Shown here in pieces: positions 11,932 through 20,660 of a stretch of 64,000 nucleotides of DNA. Position 1 is the stretch's first letter, and the number at the start of each line of letters is the position of its first letter. Below the pieces are notes generated by a model. It worked only from the letters and a program-made list of their open reading frames with translations, was not told the origin of the DNA and made no database searches. The translations under genes were made by a program, and so were the position numbers. Location of the stretch: the NCBI GenBank assembly GCA_008501635.1, contig QQUJ01000019.1, positions 149,863 through 213,862 of the forward strand, read 5' to 3'. The stretch is from Pseudomonadota bacterium (lineage in GTDB: Bacteria; Pseudomonadota; Gammaproteobacteria; QQUJ01).

Positions 11932-13062
11932 ATGACAGTTTCCTTTATTGATCTCGCCGCCGAAGGCGTAAAGGGTTTGCGGCCGTACCAACCGGGCAAA
12001 CCGATAACCGAACTGGAACGCGAGTACGGCATCAAGAATGCCGTCAAACTTGCCTCCAACGAGAATCCGATGGGCGCCAGTCCGCTGGCCATCGAAGCCG
12101 CTGGCAATGCGCTTAAAGAGGTAGAGTTCTATCCCGATGGCGGCGGCTTCGAACTGCGCGCGGCGCTGAGCCGCTGGCATGACATCGATCCGGTACAAAT
12201 CACCCTGGGCAATGGTTCCAACGATGTCCTCGATTTGATCGGTCGGGTCTTTCTGACACCGGATCGCGAGTCGATTTACTCGGCACATGCTTTTGTCGTC
12301 TATCACCTGACCACGCTGGCGTGCGGCGCCACCGGTCGGGTGGCCGCGGCGCACGATGGTTCACGGGGCCCGGCCTTCGGGCACGATCTCGAGGCAATGC
12401 GTGCGCTGATCAACGACAAAACGGCGGTGATCTACATCGCCAATCCCAACAATCCGACCGGCACCTGGCTGAAACGCGATGAGCTGGAGGCCTTTATCAG
12501 TGCAGTGCCTCCAAGAGTTGTGGTGGTGATCGACGAGGCGTACATCGAGTATGTCGACGAGCCCGAATTTCCTGACAGCGCCCAGTGGCTGAAAAAATAC
12601 CCCAATCTGGTGGTATGCCGTACCTTCTCCAAGGCCTATGGTCTCGCCGGTCTGCGCGTTGGGTACGCGCTTTCCGGTCCTGAGGTGGCCGATCTGCTCA
12701 ATCGGGTGCGGCAACCCTTCAATGTCAACGCGCCCGCCATGGCCGCGGCCTGTGCGGCGCTGGGTGACCAGGAGCACATCAAGCGTGCCGTCGACGAGAA
12801 TCGCCGCGGAATGGCGGTGCTGGCCGCCGCGTTTGCGGAACTCGGTTTGAACCACATCCCGTCGGTGGGTAACTTCGTCAGCGTCGATTTCGGTCGTCCG
12901 GCCGGACCCATCTACGAGGGCTTGCTGCGCGAAGGTGTCATCGTCCGTCCGGTCGCCAACTACGGAATGCCCAATCATCTGCGCATTACGGTTGGCAGTG
13001 GCGAACAGAATGTGCGCGTGGTCAACGCACTGCGCAAGGTACTGGCCGGCCAAACGGAATGA
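11932..13062 (+). CDS. hisC: Histidinol-phosphate / aromatic aminotransferase
   Basis: Class I/II PLP aminotransferase of 376 residues. It shows LASNENPMG near the N-terminus, YIANPNNPTGTWL, DEAYIEY and PLP-Lys234 in TFSKAYGLAGLRVGY. It carries the HisC name by family, but its place between pheA and tyrA suggests it also, or mainly, transaminates phenylpyruvate and hydroxyphenylpyruvate (as HisC2-type proteins do). Its stop overlaps the tyrA start (ATGA), so expression is coupled. Confidence 0.93.
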   Translation: MTVSFIDLAAEGVKGLRPYQPGKPITELEREYGIKNAVKLASNENPMGASPLAIEAAGNALKEVEFYPDGGGFELRAALSRWHDIDPVQITLGNGSNDVLDLIGRVFLTPDRESIYSAHAFVVYHLTTLACGATGRVAAAHDGSRGPAFGHDLEAMRALINDKTAVIYIANPNNPTGTWLKRDELEAFISAVPPRVVVVIDEAYIEYVDEPEFPDSAQWLKKYPNLVVCRTFSKAYGLAGLRVGYALSGPEVADLLNRVRQPFNVNAPAMAAACAALGDQEHIKRAVDENRRGMAVLAAAFAELGLNHIPSVGNFVSVDFGRPAGPIYEGLLREGVIVRPVANYGMPNHLRITVGSGEQNVRVVNALRKVLAGQTE

Positions 13063-13937
13063 TTGAGCGCCTCTGCATCATCGGCGTCGGACTGATCGGC
13101 GGCTCGCTGGCAGCCGCGTTGCGCGCAGCCGGTGCGGTCGGTCATGTGACGGGCTGCAATCGCAACCCGGCCTCGCTGGAGAAGGCGCGGGCGCTGGGCA
13201 TTATCGATTGCGGCGAAACCGATCCGGCGCGCGCCGTCGCCGAGGCCGACGTCGTTCTGGTGGCGGTGCCCATGATGGCCATGGAGGGAGTGTTTCAGCG
13301 CATTGCTCCGGTGCTTGCACCCGAGACCATTCTGACCGACGCTGGCAGTACCAAAGGACATGTGGTCGCTGTCGCAAAATCCGCTTTCGGTTTCGTTCCA
13401 CCCAGACTGGTGCCGGGACATCCCATTGCAGGTACCGAAAAGAGCGGCGTCGAGGCCGCATTTCCGGAGCTCTATCGTGGCTGTCGCGTCATACTCACAC
13501 CCGTCGCCGAAACCGCGCCCGAGGCAACCGCACGCATCCGCTGGATGTGGGAGCAGGCCGGTGCGCAGGTCGAGGAGATGGATATAGAACATCACGACGA
13601 GGTGTTGGCTGCCACCAGCCATCTCCCCCACATGCTGGCCTATTCTCTGGTCGATGCCCTGGCGCGCATGGAAGAGCACAAGGAGATCTTCCGCTTCGCC
13701 GCAGGGGGGTTTCGCGATTTCACGCGTATTGCCTCCAGCGATCCACAGATGTGGCACGATATCTGTCTTACCAACCGTGTGCAGCTGCTCAGGATGCTTG
13801 ATCGGTTCGGTGCGAATCTGCAGCATCTGTATACCGCTATCGAGGCGGGAGACAGTGCGAGTGTGATGGCGATCTTCAAGCGTGCCAAGAACGCTCGTGA
13901 CCGCTACTGCCAAAACGCCTCCGGAAGCCCCGAGTAG
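13059..13937 (+). CDS. tyrA: Prephenate dehydrogenase
   Basis: NAD(P)-dependent oxidative decarboxylation of prephenate (or arogenate) towards tyrosine. The protein has 292 residues, with the Rossmann motif IGVGLIGGSLAAALR at the N-terminus, PGHPIAGTEKSGVEAA with the catalytic His, and the helical dimerisation domain (SHLPHMLAYSLVDAL, GGFRDFTRIASSDP). No ACT domain or mutase domain is fused. It overlaps hisC by 4 bases and is followed 12 bases later by aroA. Confidence 0.95.
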   Translation: MIERLCIIGVGLIGGSLAAALRAAGAVGHVTGCNRNPASLEKARALGIIDCGETDPARAVAEADVVLVAVPMMAMEGVFQRIAPVLAPETILTDAGSTKGHVVAVAKSAFGFVPPRLVPGHPIAGTEKSGVEAAFPELYRGCRVILTPVAETAPEATARIRWMWEQAGAQVEEMDIEHHDEVLAATSHLPHMLAYSLVDALARMEEHKEIFRFAAGGFRDFTRIASSDPQMWHDICLTNRVQLLRMLDRFGANLQHLYTAIEAGDSASVMAIFKRAKNARDRYCQNASGSPE

Positions 13938-13948
13938 GCTCAGCGACC

Positions 13949-15265
13949 ATGTCCGATCCGTCGACGACATTCCACGTACAGCCTGGCGGCCGATTGAGCG
14001 GCAGCCTGCGTGTGGCGGGCGATAAATCGGTTTCCCACCGTTCCATCATATTCGGCGCCCTGGCCGATGGTGTCACCGAGATCGAAGGTTTTCTCGAAGG
14101 CGAAGACAGCCTCGCAACGCTACGTGCCTTTCGCGCCATGGGGGTCAATATTGACGGCCCGGAAGCGGGCAGGGTGCGAATTCAGGGGGTCGGTATCGAT
14201 GGTCTGAGGCGTCCGGTTGGAGCGCTCGATCTGGGTAATTCGGGCACCTCCATGCGATTGCTGGCGGGCCTTCTGGCGGGACAGTCCTTCGATACGGTAC
14301 TCACCGGCGACGCCTCGCTCTCGTCGCGACCCATGCAACGCGTCACGGTGCCGCTTACCGCCATGGGCGCAGCGATCGATACAACCACCCCGGGGACCGC
14401 ACCTCTGCATATCCATGGGGGTCAGCCGCTGCATGGCACTCACTATGCCATGCCCATGGCGAGTGCCCAGGTCAAATCCGCACTCTTGCTGGCCGGACTC
14501 TATGCCAAGGGTCGCACCTGCGTTACCGAACCGGCGGCTACCCGGGATCACACGGAGCGGATGCTGGCCGGCTTTGGCTATCCGGTGGAACGCAACGGAA
14601 TGACCGTCTGCCTCGAGGGCGGAGGACGCCTCACGGCCACACCTGTCCGTATACCGGCCGATATCTCCTCCGCAGCCTTTTTTCTGGTAGGTGCCGCCAT
14701 TGCCGGCGGATCGAATCTGCTGCTGGAACAGGTAGGTATCAATCCCACTCGTACCGGGGTTATCGACATCCTGCGTCTCATGGGAGCGCAGATCGAGGTT
14801 TCGAACGAACGCGAGATGGGGGGCGAACCGGTCGCTGATCTGCGAGTACGTAGTACGGGGTTACGTGGCGTCGAGATCCCCGAGCATTTGGTTCCCCTCG
14901 CCATCGACGAATTCCCCGCGCTGTTCATCGCTGCCGCCTGCGCCGAGGGAAAAACCGTACTGCGGGGCGCAGAAGAGCTGCGCGTCAAGGAGAGTGACCG
15001 CATCCAGGTTATGGCCGATGGGCTCCAACTACTGGGCATCGAAGCCCGACCGACACGCGATGGGATCATCATAACGGGCGGCAAGCTGCAGGGTGGTCGC
15101 GTTCACAGTCATGGAGATCACCGCATCGCCATGGCATTCGCAATGGCCGCACTGCGTTCCCAGGCACCCGTCGTGATCACCGACTGCGCCAACGTTGCCA
15201 CGTCGTTTCCCGATTTCGTCCGTCTTGCCACCACCGCGGGCCTGGCACTGGAAACGCTCGGTTAG
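13949..15265 (+). CDS. aroA: 3-phosphoshikimate 1-carboxyvinyltransferase (EPSP synthase)
   Basis: Transfers enolpyruvate from PEP to shikimate-3-phosphate. It has 438 residues, with DKSVSHRSIIFGALADG, LGNSGTSMRLLAGLLAG and RVKESDRIQVMADGL all present. Its sequence is of the class II kind (GNSGTSMRL rather than GNAGTAMRP). It ends the aromatic run. Unlike many gammaproteobacteria, cmk and rpsA do not follow; the next gene is a YbaK-family protein with its own leader. Confidence 0.97.
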   Translation: MSDPSTTFHVQPGGRLSGSLRVAGDKSVSHRSIIFGALADGVTEIEGFLEGEDSLATLRAFRAMGVNIDGPEAGRVRIQGVGIDGLRRPVGALDLGNSGTSMRLLAGLLAGQSFDTVLTGDASLSSRPMQRVTVPLTAMGAAIDTTTPGTAPLHIHGGQPLHGTHYAMPMASAQVKSALLLAGLYAKGRTCVTEPAATRDHTERMLAGFGYPVERNGMTVCLEGGGRLTATPVRIPADISSAAFFLVGAAIAGGSNLLLEQVGINPTRTGVIDILRLMGAQIEVSNEREMGGEPVADLRVRSTGLRGVEIPEHLVPLAIDEFPALFIAAACAEGKTVLRGAEELRVKESDRIQVMADGLQLLGIEARPTRDGIIITGGKLQGGRVHSHGDHRIAMAFAMAALRSQAPVVITDCANVATSFPDFVRLATTAGLALETLG

Positions 15266-15309
15266 ACCCGCTTTCACCCCCTGCCGCGGTTGCTCCCCGG
15301 CCGTTTGGC

Positions 15310-15340
15310 TATACTCTTGATGCCGGCCCGGAAACGGGCC
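15310..15340 (+). promoter_or_regulatory. Candidate promoter -10 box and GNRA hairpin leader of the YbaK-family gene
   Basis: A TATACT box at 15310-15315 is followed by a hairpin with stem GGCCCG / CGGGCC closed by a GAAA tetraloop (15325-15340) and a short run of Ts, ending 20 bases before the ATG. The hairpin could end stray transcription from aroA or shape the 5' leader. The -35 region (TTGCTC) is only 14 bases from the -10, so the promoter is tentative. Confidence 0.4.
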
Positions 15341-15360
15341 TTTCGCTGTGGAGGTGCATC

Positions 15361-15831
15361 ATGGCCATAGCAATCACTCTTGAAAATTTCCTCGACTCCC
15401 AAGGTGTCGCCTACGAAACCGTGCATCATGCCCGCACCGGCTCCAGTATGGATACCGCGCATGCGGCCCATGTACCGGGCGACATAGTTGCCAAGGCCGT
15501 GCTGCTGGAGGACGAACTGGGGTATGTGGTGGCGGTAATTCCAGCCACCCACAAATTGGAGCTGGGCATGCTCTATAACCAGACCCAGCGCAATCTCGCC
15601 CTCGCCAGTGAGCGCGAGGTGGGCGAGATCTTCAAGGACTGCGCCCTGGGTGCCGTTCCAGCGCTTGGTCCCGCCTACGGCCTGGAGACGGTTTGTGAGG
15701 AGAGTCTGATGGAGGCCGGCCACATCTACCTGGAGGCCGGCGATCATGAGCAGTTGATTCACTTGAGCGGGCCACAGTTCCGCCGGTTAATGAGCGCCAC
15801 GCAACGCGCCCACTTCAGTTATCACGTCTAG
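15361..15831 (+). CDS. YbaK/EbsC-family aminoacyl-tRNA deacylase-like protein
   Basis: A 156-residue protein of the YbaK/ProX editing-domain family, which hydrolyses mischarged aminoacyl-tRNAs in trans. Visible are the family lysine in DIVAKAVLLEDE, AVIPATHKLELGML, the GAVPALGPAYGLETVCEESL loop containing the GxxPP-like region, and a C-terminal LSGPQFRRLM block. A good ribosome binding site (GTGGAGGTG) precedes the ATG. The exact substrate (Cys, Ala or Pro) cannot be read from the sequence. Confidence 0.82.
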   Translation: MAIAITLENFLDSQGVAYETVHHARTGSSMDTAHAAHVPGDIVAKAVLLEDELGYVVAVIPATHKLELGMLYNQTQRNLALASEREVGEIFKDCALGAVPALGPAYGLETVCEESLMEAGHIYLEAGDHEQLIHLSGPQFRRLMSATQRAHFSYHV

Positions 15832-15981
15832 CGCCGTCAACCTAACCAGGGGAGGCGACAGCCAGGTCGTCGCCTTTCGGGCGGCCAATCAGGGAAGTGC
15901 GAACCGGTTCGCGTTCCCCGAACGCCCTCCCGGGCAAGGTATCTGCAAGGCTGATTCATTACGGCAACCCATCCCATCTAT

Positions 15982-16800
15982 ATGAGCGAGACAGCTACAT
16001 CGCAGACCAGTCCAGCCACCTCGCTCAAGCAGCTCGAAGCGCTTGGGGAATGGGGCATATTGGCCGCCCGGCGCACCGCGGATCTTTTTTACCTGCTGGC
16101 CAACGCCATTGCCGGGATCTTTACCTTCCGGCGCGGTGCCTGGTTTTATCTGCGCCAGCTGACTCTGCAGCAGATCTATTTCACGGCGGTGCAAAGCGTT
16201 TTGATGGTCGCTTTCGTTGGTGCTGCACTGGGTATCCTGACGATGTTGCCACTGTACGCGTTTCGTGTCAGTGAACTCGATCTGCTCGCGCGGGTAATGA
16301 ATGTGGTTCTGTTTCATCAGGTGACGCCACTGGTCATCGCGCTGGTGGTGATCGGGCGCTCGGGCACGGCGATCACGGCCGAACTGGGCGAGCTGCAGGT
16401 CAATCAGACCATCGAGACGTTGATTACCCAGGGTATCGAGCCCCATCAGTTTCTCGTTTTGCCGCGTCTGTTCGGTATCACGTTATCGTTGCTGCTGCTC
16501 ACTTTCTGGGCGAACGCAGCAGCTGTCATCGGGGCCGGCGTATTCTCAATGATTTATCATGAGATTCCCTTTGCCGTGTTCGCGCTGACAACCGTGGAAG
16601 GGTTGCGCTCGATCGATCTGTTGGCGGGACTCAGCCTGGTCATCCTGTTCGGCATCATCATCACTTTGGTGCACGCCAGTTTTGGCTTTCACGCCCGCTC
16701 CTCGTTGGATATCCCGCGGCGGTTGCCACAGTCCTTTGTGATCTCATCCGCTTTGTGCGTGCTGATGACGGTACTGGTATCGGCAGTACTCTATGCGTGA
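15982..16800 (+). CDS. MlaE-family ABC transporter permease
   Basis: Inner-membrane permease of the MCE/Mla lipid transport type, 272 residues. Several hydrophobic segments (about 58-75, 92-105, 160-195, 215-240, 250-270) match the MlaE layout, with the conserved VVIGRSGTAITAELGELQVNQTIETL loop containing the EQ-loop helix (ELGELQVNQTIETL). The first 20 residues are cytosolic. The next gene, an ATPase, overlaps it by 8 bases, and an MlaD-like gene follows, so all three should form one complex. Confidence 0.88.
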   Translation: MSETATSQTSPATSLKQLEALGEWGILAARRTADLFYLLANAIAGIFTFRRGAWFYLRQLTLQQIYFTAVQSVLMVAFVGAALGILTMLPLYAFRVSELDLLARVMNVVLFHQVTPLVIALVVIGRSGTAITAELGELQVNQTIETLITQGIEPHQFLVLPRLFGITLSLLLLTFWANAAAVIGAGVFSMIYHEIPFAVFALTTVEGLRSIDLLAGLSLVILFGIIITLVHASFGFHARSSLDIPRRLPQSFVISSALCVLMTVLVSAVLYA

Positions 16801-17512
16801 GCCCATCTGTCACCTCGATCGAGTACGCCTGCCGGTCGCCGGCAGCTCACCGGTCATCGATTGGCAGGTGCGCCGCGGGGATGTTTGGCTCATCGATGGC
16901 AGCGTAGGATCGGGAAAGAGCACTTTGATCAAGTTACTCGCCGGTCTGATAAGGCCGGCCGCCGGTAGAGTGTCGATTTTCGGATCCGATCTTCATCGTC
17001 TTGCACAACGCAAACTGTTGCACCTGAGAGAAAAGATCGGCGTGATTTTCGAACGTGACGGTCTGATCGCCTCCTGGACGGTGGGAGAGAATCTGCTACT
17101 TCCTCTGCGTTATCGCGGTACGATCGACGACCCGGGGTTGCTTGCCCAGCGCATCGAGACCGAGTTGACGGCAATGGGGGAAGCCAGGACGCTTCTTTCT
17201 CAGCGCGTGTCGCATCTGACCGGTCGGCAGCGACGGCGGATAGCCTTGCTGCGTATCCTGTTGCTGCAACCGGAGTTGGTGTTGATGGATGAGTTGCCCC
17301 TCTACCTGAATGCCGAAGATTCCGATACCGAGGCCGTTCTGGCGCGCTTGACCGAATCAGGCCGCACGCTGATTGCCTGCGCACCCTCATCCTGGGCGCG
17401 CCATTTTCCGTTTCACCCGCCGCGTATCGCTCAGCTCGAAATTGATCGTTTCTGCATCGCTGCCGACCGACTTCGTGCCGGCGAAGTTGCAAACCAGGTT
17501 GCCGTGCAATGA
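16793..17512 (+). CDS. Divergent MlaF-like ABC transporter ATP-binding protein
   Basis: ATPase subunit of the MCE-type transporter, 239 residues. Walker A is intact (DGSVGSGKSTLIKLLAGL) and Walker B reads PELVLMDELP. The signature motif, however, is SHLTGRQ instead of LSGGQ, and the switch histidine after Walker B is not visible (LIACAPSSWARHF where VTHD is expected). The protein is also short after Walker B. The context is clear, but the catalytic cycle may be altered. It overlaps the permease upstream and the MCE gene downstream (4 bases). Confidence 0.82.
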   Translation: MREPICHLDRVRLPVAGSSPVIDWQVRRGDVWLIDGSVGSGKSTLIKLLAGLIRPAAGRVSIFGSDLHRLAQRKLLHLREKIGVIFERDGLIASWTVGENLLLPLRYRGTIDDPGLLAQRIETELTAMGEARTLLSQRVSHLTGRQRRRIALLRILLLQPELVLMDELPLYLNAEDSDTEAVLARLTESGRTLIACAPSSWARHFPFHPPRIAQLEIDRFCIAADRLRAGEVANQVAVQ

Positions 17513-18522
17513 CCGAAACCAGTACCCAGGTCAATCAGAAACGTCTGGTGGGATTGCTGATCCTTGCGACGGTTATGGCATTGTTCTATCTGATCTATCT
17601 ATTGCGCGAACAGGCGATTCCTTTTGCGAACCGCTACGTGGTGCATTCAATTGTCAGTCGCGCCGACACCATCCGCGTGGGAACACCGGTAACGCTCGCG
17701 GGAATCTCCGTCGGCAGCGTCAATGCCCTCGAGATCACTCCCGACAACCAGATTCGGGTGGTGATGTCCATCGAAGACAAGTATTTCAGTAAAATCCGTG
17801 AGGATTCGCGCGCCACATTGATCAATCCCACCTTCGGAAATCCGTACATCGATATCGCGATCGGCACTTCCGAAAAGACCGCCGTTGCCGAAGGGGGAGA
17901 ACTTGCGCTCACCCAGACCAGCGGTCTTCCGGATCTTATGGCGACACTGCCGCAACGTCTGGAACAGTTTGACAAGATACTCGCCAATCATGTGAGCCTC
18001 TCGGCCCGCTTGCTCGATCCGCAGGGCGACCTGCAGGAAGGATTGGCGGGTTTCAACGAAAGCCTGACCCAATTTTCGCAACTCGCTCGTTCGCTTTCGC
18101 GCACCGAGGACGAATTTCATCGCAGCCTGGCCAACCTGGAGCAGATCACCAGCAACAGCGCCGAGGTGGTTAAAAGGGTGGTGGCTACCCAGGGTGAGTT
18201 GAACCGGATTCTGGGCAGTGTCGCTGTGACCCTGGAACGGCTGGAAACGAGCACTGCTCAGTTTCCGGAGCACGCCATCGATTTCGCGCAGATTCTCCGC
18301 GACCTGAAAGAGGTTTCCAGCCAGTTGCGCACAGCCACGCCGCAACTGACCGACGTGGTCCAGGAGGGGCGCAATGTGCTCTACGAGGCCGATCGCACGC
18401 TTCGCGCTTCGCAGAAAAACTTTCTGATCGCACCCAATCTTCCTAAAACCAGCGGTGAATTGCTGATCCGCCCCCTGCGGGACCCCGGGCTGGGTGCCGA
18501 TGCCACGGGAACGCGACGCTGA
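17509..18522 (+). CDS. MCE-family (MlaD-like) lipid-binding protein
   Basis: A protein of 337 residues with one N-terminal membrane helix (about 12-32) and a single MCE domain (about 40-120: DTIRVGTPVTLAGISVGSVNALEI, INPTFGNPYIDIAIGTSE). A long periplasmic helical region follows (about 150-310). Such proteins form hexameric rings or tubes that pass phospholipids between membranes. It lies in an overlapping operon with the permease and ATPase. No MlaC-type soluble carrier and no STAS (MlaB) gene is present, so the long helical tail may do the bridging, as in YebT/PqiB-like or LetB-related systems. Confidence 0.88.
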   Translation: MTETSTQVNQKRLVGLLILATVMALFYLIYLLREQAIPFANRYVVHSIVSRADTIRVGTPVTLAGISVGSVNALEITPDNQIRVVMSIEDKYFSKIREDSRATLINPTFGNPYIDIAIGTSEKTAVAEGGELALTQTSGLPDLMATLPQRLEQFDKILANHVSLSARLLDPQGDLQEGLAGFNESLTQFSQLARSLSRTEDEFHRSLANLEQITSNSAEVVKRVVATQGELNRILGSVAVTLERLETSTAQFPEHAIDFAQILRDLKEVSSQLRTATPQLTDVVQEGRNVLYEADRTLRASQKNFLIAPNLPKTSGELLIRPLRDPGLGADATGTRR

Positions 18523-19349
18523 TGGGGTGGCGGCTATCCGTTCTCGGTCTGACGTTCAGTCTGTTAGGCGGCTGTGCTTCGGAACCCACACTCTCTACCC
18601 TGATCGAACAGCGACAGGTGGTTGAGCAGCGGGCGCTCGGGCGCTTCGAAAGCGGTGACCTCGTCAACGCGGCGCAGAATTTTCGCCAGGCGGCGCAGTT
18701 GGCCGAACTGGCCGACAATCGGGTCGCACTTGTGACCAATCTTGTGAATCTGGGAGCCGTCGAACACCAGTTGGGTAACCACGACGCTGGCTTGTTGGCC
18801 TACGAACGGGCTTTACGCCTGGCGGCAATGGAACAGCGCGCAGATATGGAGTTGCGGGCCATTGCCGGCCTTGCGGAAATCAACTATGGGCAGGGCAATC
18901 GTGATGTTGCCAAAGAGCTCTATCAACAGTTGATCGATCACCCCGCGGCGCGCGGTGACAGTGAGCTGCAGATCATGGCCCTGAACGGCCTGGCGCTGTG
19001 CCTGCTGGACGGCAACGACACGGATGCCGCCGCGCGTTATCTGGCCCGCGCCGAGGCGCTGGGAGAAACCCCCGCCACGCTACTCAACCGCGCCACGCTG
19101 GAGCTGCGTCGTGGCGAATTGGCCGGCGCCGAAAAGGCTGCACGCCGCGCGCTCGAACTCGATCGGGCCAGCGGTTATGTTCCTGGGATTGCCAGCGATC
19201 TGGAAGTGCTGGGGGAGTTGAGTCGGCTGAGCGGCGAAGAAGAAGAGGCACACCTCTATTTCACGCAGTCGCTTTCGCTCTACGAGCAACTGGGATCGCC
19301 CACGGCCATCCTCCGCCTGCGTCAGCGCAGGGATGCCCTGTCCCGATAA
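18522..19349 (+). CDS. TPR-repeat lipoprotein of the MCE operon
   Basis: A 275-residue predicted lipoprotein. The signal peptide ends in a lipobox (LLGGC, Cys18), followed by about five tetratricopeptide-like helical pairs (for example ALGRFESGDLVNAAQNFRQAAQLAEL and LVNLGAVEHQLGNHDAGLLAYERAL). Its ATG shares the last base of the MCE stop codon, so it belongs to that operon. The likely site is the periplasmic face of the outer membrane, where it could dock the MCE protein. That role is inferred from position only. Confidence 0.78.
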   Translation: MGWRLSVLGLTFSLLGGCASEPTLSTLIEQRQVVEQRALGRFESGDLVNAAQNFRQAAQLAELADNRVALVTNLVNLGAVEHQLGNHDAGLLAYERALRLAAMEQRADMELRAIAGLAEINYGQGNRDVAKELYQQLIDHPAARGDSELQIMALNGLALCLLDGNDTDAAARYLARAEALGETPATLLNRATLELRRGELAGAEKAARRALELDRASGYVPGIASDLEVLGELSRLSGEEEEAHLYFTQSLSLYEQLGSPTAILRLRQRRDALSR

Positions 19350-19356
19350 ACCGACC

Positions 19357-20004
19357 TCACGGATGTTGATACCCGGTGCGGAACCGTTCCAGCACCAACT
19401 CCATTTCGGCGTCCGCCAGTATTTCGGGTTCGCCCAGTTGTAGCGTGCGCCAGTAGACATCGGCCAGATGTTCCACTTCCATTGCGATAGCGAACGCCTC
19501 ACACAGCGTTGTCCCCAAAGTGATAAGTCCATGGTGAGCCATCAGGCATGCCTTACGACCTGTCAATGCCTGCTGCGCAAGATCAGACAGCTCCTGCGTC
19601 CCAAACGTGGCGTAGCCGGAGCAGCGGATGTCGTTGCCCCCGGCAATGGCAACCATGTAGTGAAAGGCGGGTATCGAACGTTTCATACAGGCCAGGGTCG
19701 TGACCGCGCGACCGTGGGTATGGAGAACAGCGTTGATCTCGGTACGCCCTGCCAGGATATCGCGATGGAAACGCCATTCGCTGGAGGGCCGGGCACCGGG
19801 GCTGCCTTGCCACTCGCCGTCGAAATCCATGGCGACGATATCGTCTGCGGTGAGCGCGTCGTAGGCGATGGCGGCGGGTGTGATCAGAAACCCTTCGCCC
19901 TGGCGCACGCTGCCGTTGCCTGATTTACCCTGATTGATGCCCTGCGCGTTCATGGCGCGCATGGTTGCGATTAACTCCTGACGCAGTTCCCGGGTTTTTT
20001 TCAT
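19357..20004 (-). CDS. Class II aldolase/adducin family protein, L-fuculose-phosphate aldolase-like
   Basis: Zinc-dependent aldolase fold of 215 residues, close in length to FucA. The zinc ligands known from FucA (Glu73, His92, His94, His155) line up with Glu76, His95, His97 (VLHTHG) and His158 (AHHG) at a constant offset of three. SGNGSVR matches the phosphate-binding SGNxS motif. The frame runs up to 20049, but ATG 20004 (MKKTRELRQEL) is the natural start. The true sugar phosphate is unknown. Candidates are fuculose-1-P, methylthioribulose-1-P or 5-deoxyribulose-1-P, the last two being of interest because mtnA is nearby. Confidence 0.82.
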   Translation of the reverse strand: MKKTRELRQELIATMRAMNAQGINQGKSGNGSVRQGEGFLITPAAIAYDALTADDIVAMDFDGEWQGSPGARPSSEWRFHRDILAGRTEINAVLHTHGRAVTTLACMKRSIPAFHYMVAIAGGNDIRCSGYATFGTQELSDLAQQALTGRKACLMAHHGLITLGTTLCEAFAIAMEVEHLADVYWRTLQLGEPEILADAEMELVLERFRTGYQHP

Positions 20005-20158
20005 ATCACTTTCATCCCCGCCCAACGAGTACCCATCATCCGTTACCACCCTGCAGGGTATTCATACCGTCACCCGCCGCGACTGTCCAGTGACACGGCT
20101 TTGACCCCTGCATCATAGAGTGACCTGCAACCCGGTAGGCCGGCCCGGAGTGTTCGGT

Positions 20159-20213
20159 ATTCAGTCTCGTTTCAGCATTTTTTCAGTGTGGTTTCAGTGC
20201 CGCCCAGTACTCT
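20159..20213 (+). promoter_or_regulatory. Tandem TTTCAG operator and -10 box upstream of the first PepSY gene
   Basis: TTTCAG occurs at 20170, 20181 and 20192, exactly 11 bases apart, with an imperfect fourth copy (ATTCAG) at 20159. Ten bases after the last copy comes TACTCT (20208-20213), a plausible -10 box, and no normal -35 is present. Direct hexamer repeats at one helical turn are how OmpR/PmrA-type response regulators bind. The nearby regulator gene at 22689 is the obvious candidate. Confidence 0.72.
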
Positions 20214-20266
20214 GCCCACCGTGGTCAACGAGATCACACTACCCACTCAACCGCAGGAGAGATGCC

Positions 20267-20608
20267 ATGAATACCAAATCACTTGTTTTGATTGCCGGGC
20301 TGATGACAGCTACCGCCACCACCGTTGCCTGGGCCGCGAAGGATGCCGACAACATTGCCAACCGACTGATGGGACGCAGCGACAGTGCGCTGGTGCAGAG
20401 CGTGGAGGGCAAGCAGATCGTGCCTCTGGAAAGTGTCGTCGCCAGGGTGCGCAACGATCAACCCGGGACGATAGTCGAAGTCGAACTGGAACGCGATGAC
20501 GGCAGGCTGCGCTACGAGATCGAGGTCGTCGATGCCGGGGGCAGGGTTCACAAACTGGTCTACGACGCGATCACCATCGAGCCGCTGGTACGCGGTGAAA
20601 AGCGCTGA
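20267..20608 (+). CDS. PepSY-domain periplasmic protein
   Basis: A 113-residue exported protein. The signal peptide covers residues 1-24 (SLVLIAGLMTATATTVAWA/AK), followed by one PepSY domain (IVPLESVVARVRNDQPGTIV, RLRYEIEVVDAGGRVHKLVYDA). The frame continues upstream to 20120 in error; the ATG at 20267 follows CAGGAGAG. PepSY proteins are often co-regulated with two-component systems and haem proteins. A second PepSY protein lies at 22388 in the same cluster. Confidence 0.85.
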   Translation: MNTKSLVLIAGLMTATATTVAWAAKDADNIANRLMGRSDSALVQSVEGKQIVPLESVVARVRNDQPGTIVEVELERDDGRLRYEIEVVDAGGRVHKLVYDAITIEPLVRGEKR

Positions 20609-20633
20609 CCTGGAAGGGTTTGAGTGATCGATG

Positions 20634-20660
20634 GCGGCCGGGCCGGCGTGGCTCGGCCGC
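20634..20660 (+). terminator. GC-rich hairpin between the PepSY gene and the cytochrome b gene
   Basis: GCGGCCG (20634-20640) pairs with CGGCCGC (20654-20660) around a 13-base loop. Only a short T run follows, and that run is part of the next TTTCAG repeat. It may end transcription of the PepSY gene before the next regulated promoter. Confidence 0.35.

Noticed and set aside
12975..13970. 331-codon antisense frame over tyrA
   Set aside because: Shadow of tyrA; low-complexity His/Gly/Ser-rich translation.
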